A stretch of DNA of 5,885 nt. Source: Bdellovibrio sp. (GTDB lineage: Bacteria > Bdellovibrionota > Bdellovibrionia > Bdellovibrionales > Bdellovibrionaceae). The position numbers and the translations under genes were made by a program. Position 1 is the first letter of the stretch. The number at the start of each line of letters is the position of its first letter. The notes under the pieces are model-generated. The model was not told the DNA's origin. It saw only the letters and a program-made list of their open reading frames with translations, and searched no databases. Below are positions 5,672-5,885 of the stretch, in pieces. The stretch spans positions 1 through 5,885 of the forward strand of contig PSRN01000003.1 of the NCBI GenBank assembly GCA_003176075.1, written 5' to 3'.

Positions 5672-5885
5672 ATGTGTCGTAGGGCAAGAATTGCAATTTT
5701 GTTCTCGCTTACACTGACGATTGAAATTGGATGCAGCCCGGCGAACCTTCAACCTTATTCCGATACCTCCAGTTCAAGCCACCGATCATCAAACGGAAAT
5801 CAAACGGCCTCTGGAGAATCCACTTCGGCTTCAGGCGGTCCGACTGCAACTCCTTCGGAACCGACGCCGACTCCTGCGACTTTTA
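5672..5885 (+). CDS. Start of a lipoprotein-like gene, 3'-partial
   Basis: The frame is open from ATG 5672 to the window end, 71 codons. It begins MCRRARIAILFSLTLTIEIGC: Arg-rich start, hydrophobic core and Cys21 in an IEIGC context. Glu at position -3 of the lipobox is atypical, so lipidation is likely but not certain. After Cys21 comes a Ser/Thr/Asn/Gly/Pro-rich stretch ending in a TPSEPTPTPAT-type linker, common after the lipid anchor of surface lipoproteins, where it holds the folded domain away from the membrane. That domain lies outside the window, so function is unknown. Confidence 0.75.
   Translation, partial: MCRRARIAILFSLTLTIEIGCSPANLQPYSDTSSSSHRSSNGNQTASGESTSASGGPTATPSEPTPTPATF

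Overview
The window looks like bacterial accessory DNA, probably from a Gram-negative host. Two short lipoprotein-type genes with clear Shine-Dalgarno sites, one secreted-type protein and an excisionase-type regulator are visible. There are no rRNA or tRNA genes, no CRISPR array and no complete insertion sequence. The taxon cannot be fixed from the sequence alone. Base composition is mixed and close to half G+C by eye.

Left third (1-2226, +): one long open frame runs in from the left edge and ends at 2226, giving at least 741 codons. It is made of a repeat-rich N-terminal part, a long low-complexity linker, a second dense repeat array, a probable winged-helix domain, a 41-bp almost pure A/T stretch and a charged C-terminal domain. 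The repeat is an 11-bp DNA word, AATACTTAGCA. I count 30 copies: 12 at 4-321, 16 at 1070-1247 and 2 at 1556-1578. Eleven is not a multiple of three, so the word is read in all three frames and gives three different peptides (ILS, YLA, NTEQ). In the one frame where it would contain a TAG stop, every copy (7 of 7) reads AATACTGAGCA; none of the 23 copies in the other two frames carries that change. Selection therefore appears to act on the DNA word while the frame is kept open. With the DNA-binding domain between arrays and the A/T-rich tract beside the last copies, the best hypothesis is a replication initiator whose gene carries its own iteron origin, as in phage lambda O. A centromere-like or autoregulatory array is the main alternative.

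Middle (2227-3528): a gene-poor stretch with a possible hairpin terminator, then a minus-strand gene for a 195-aa MerR/excisionase-type HTH protein convergent with the first gene, then about 360 bp of upstream DNA holding short repeats.

Right half (3529-5885): a GTG-started lipoprotein of 122 aa, a gene-free stretch with weak repeats, a minus-strand secreted Pro-rich protein, a divergent 220-aa unknown protein, and at the right edge the start of a second lipoprotein-like gene with a very good ribosome binding site. I see no operon linking these genes; each has its own spacing.
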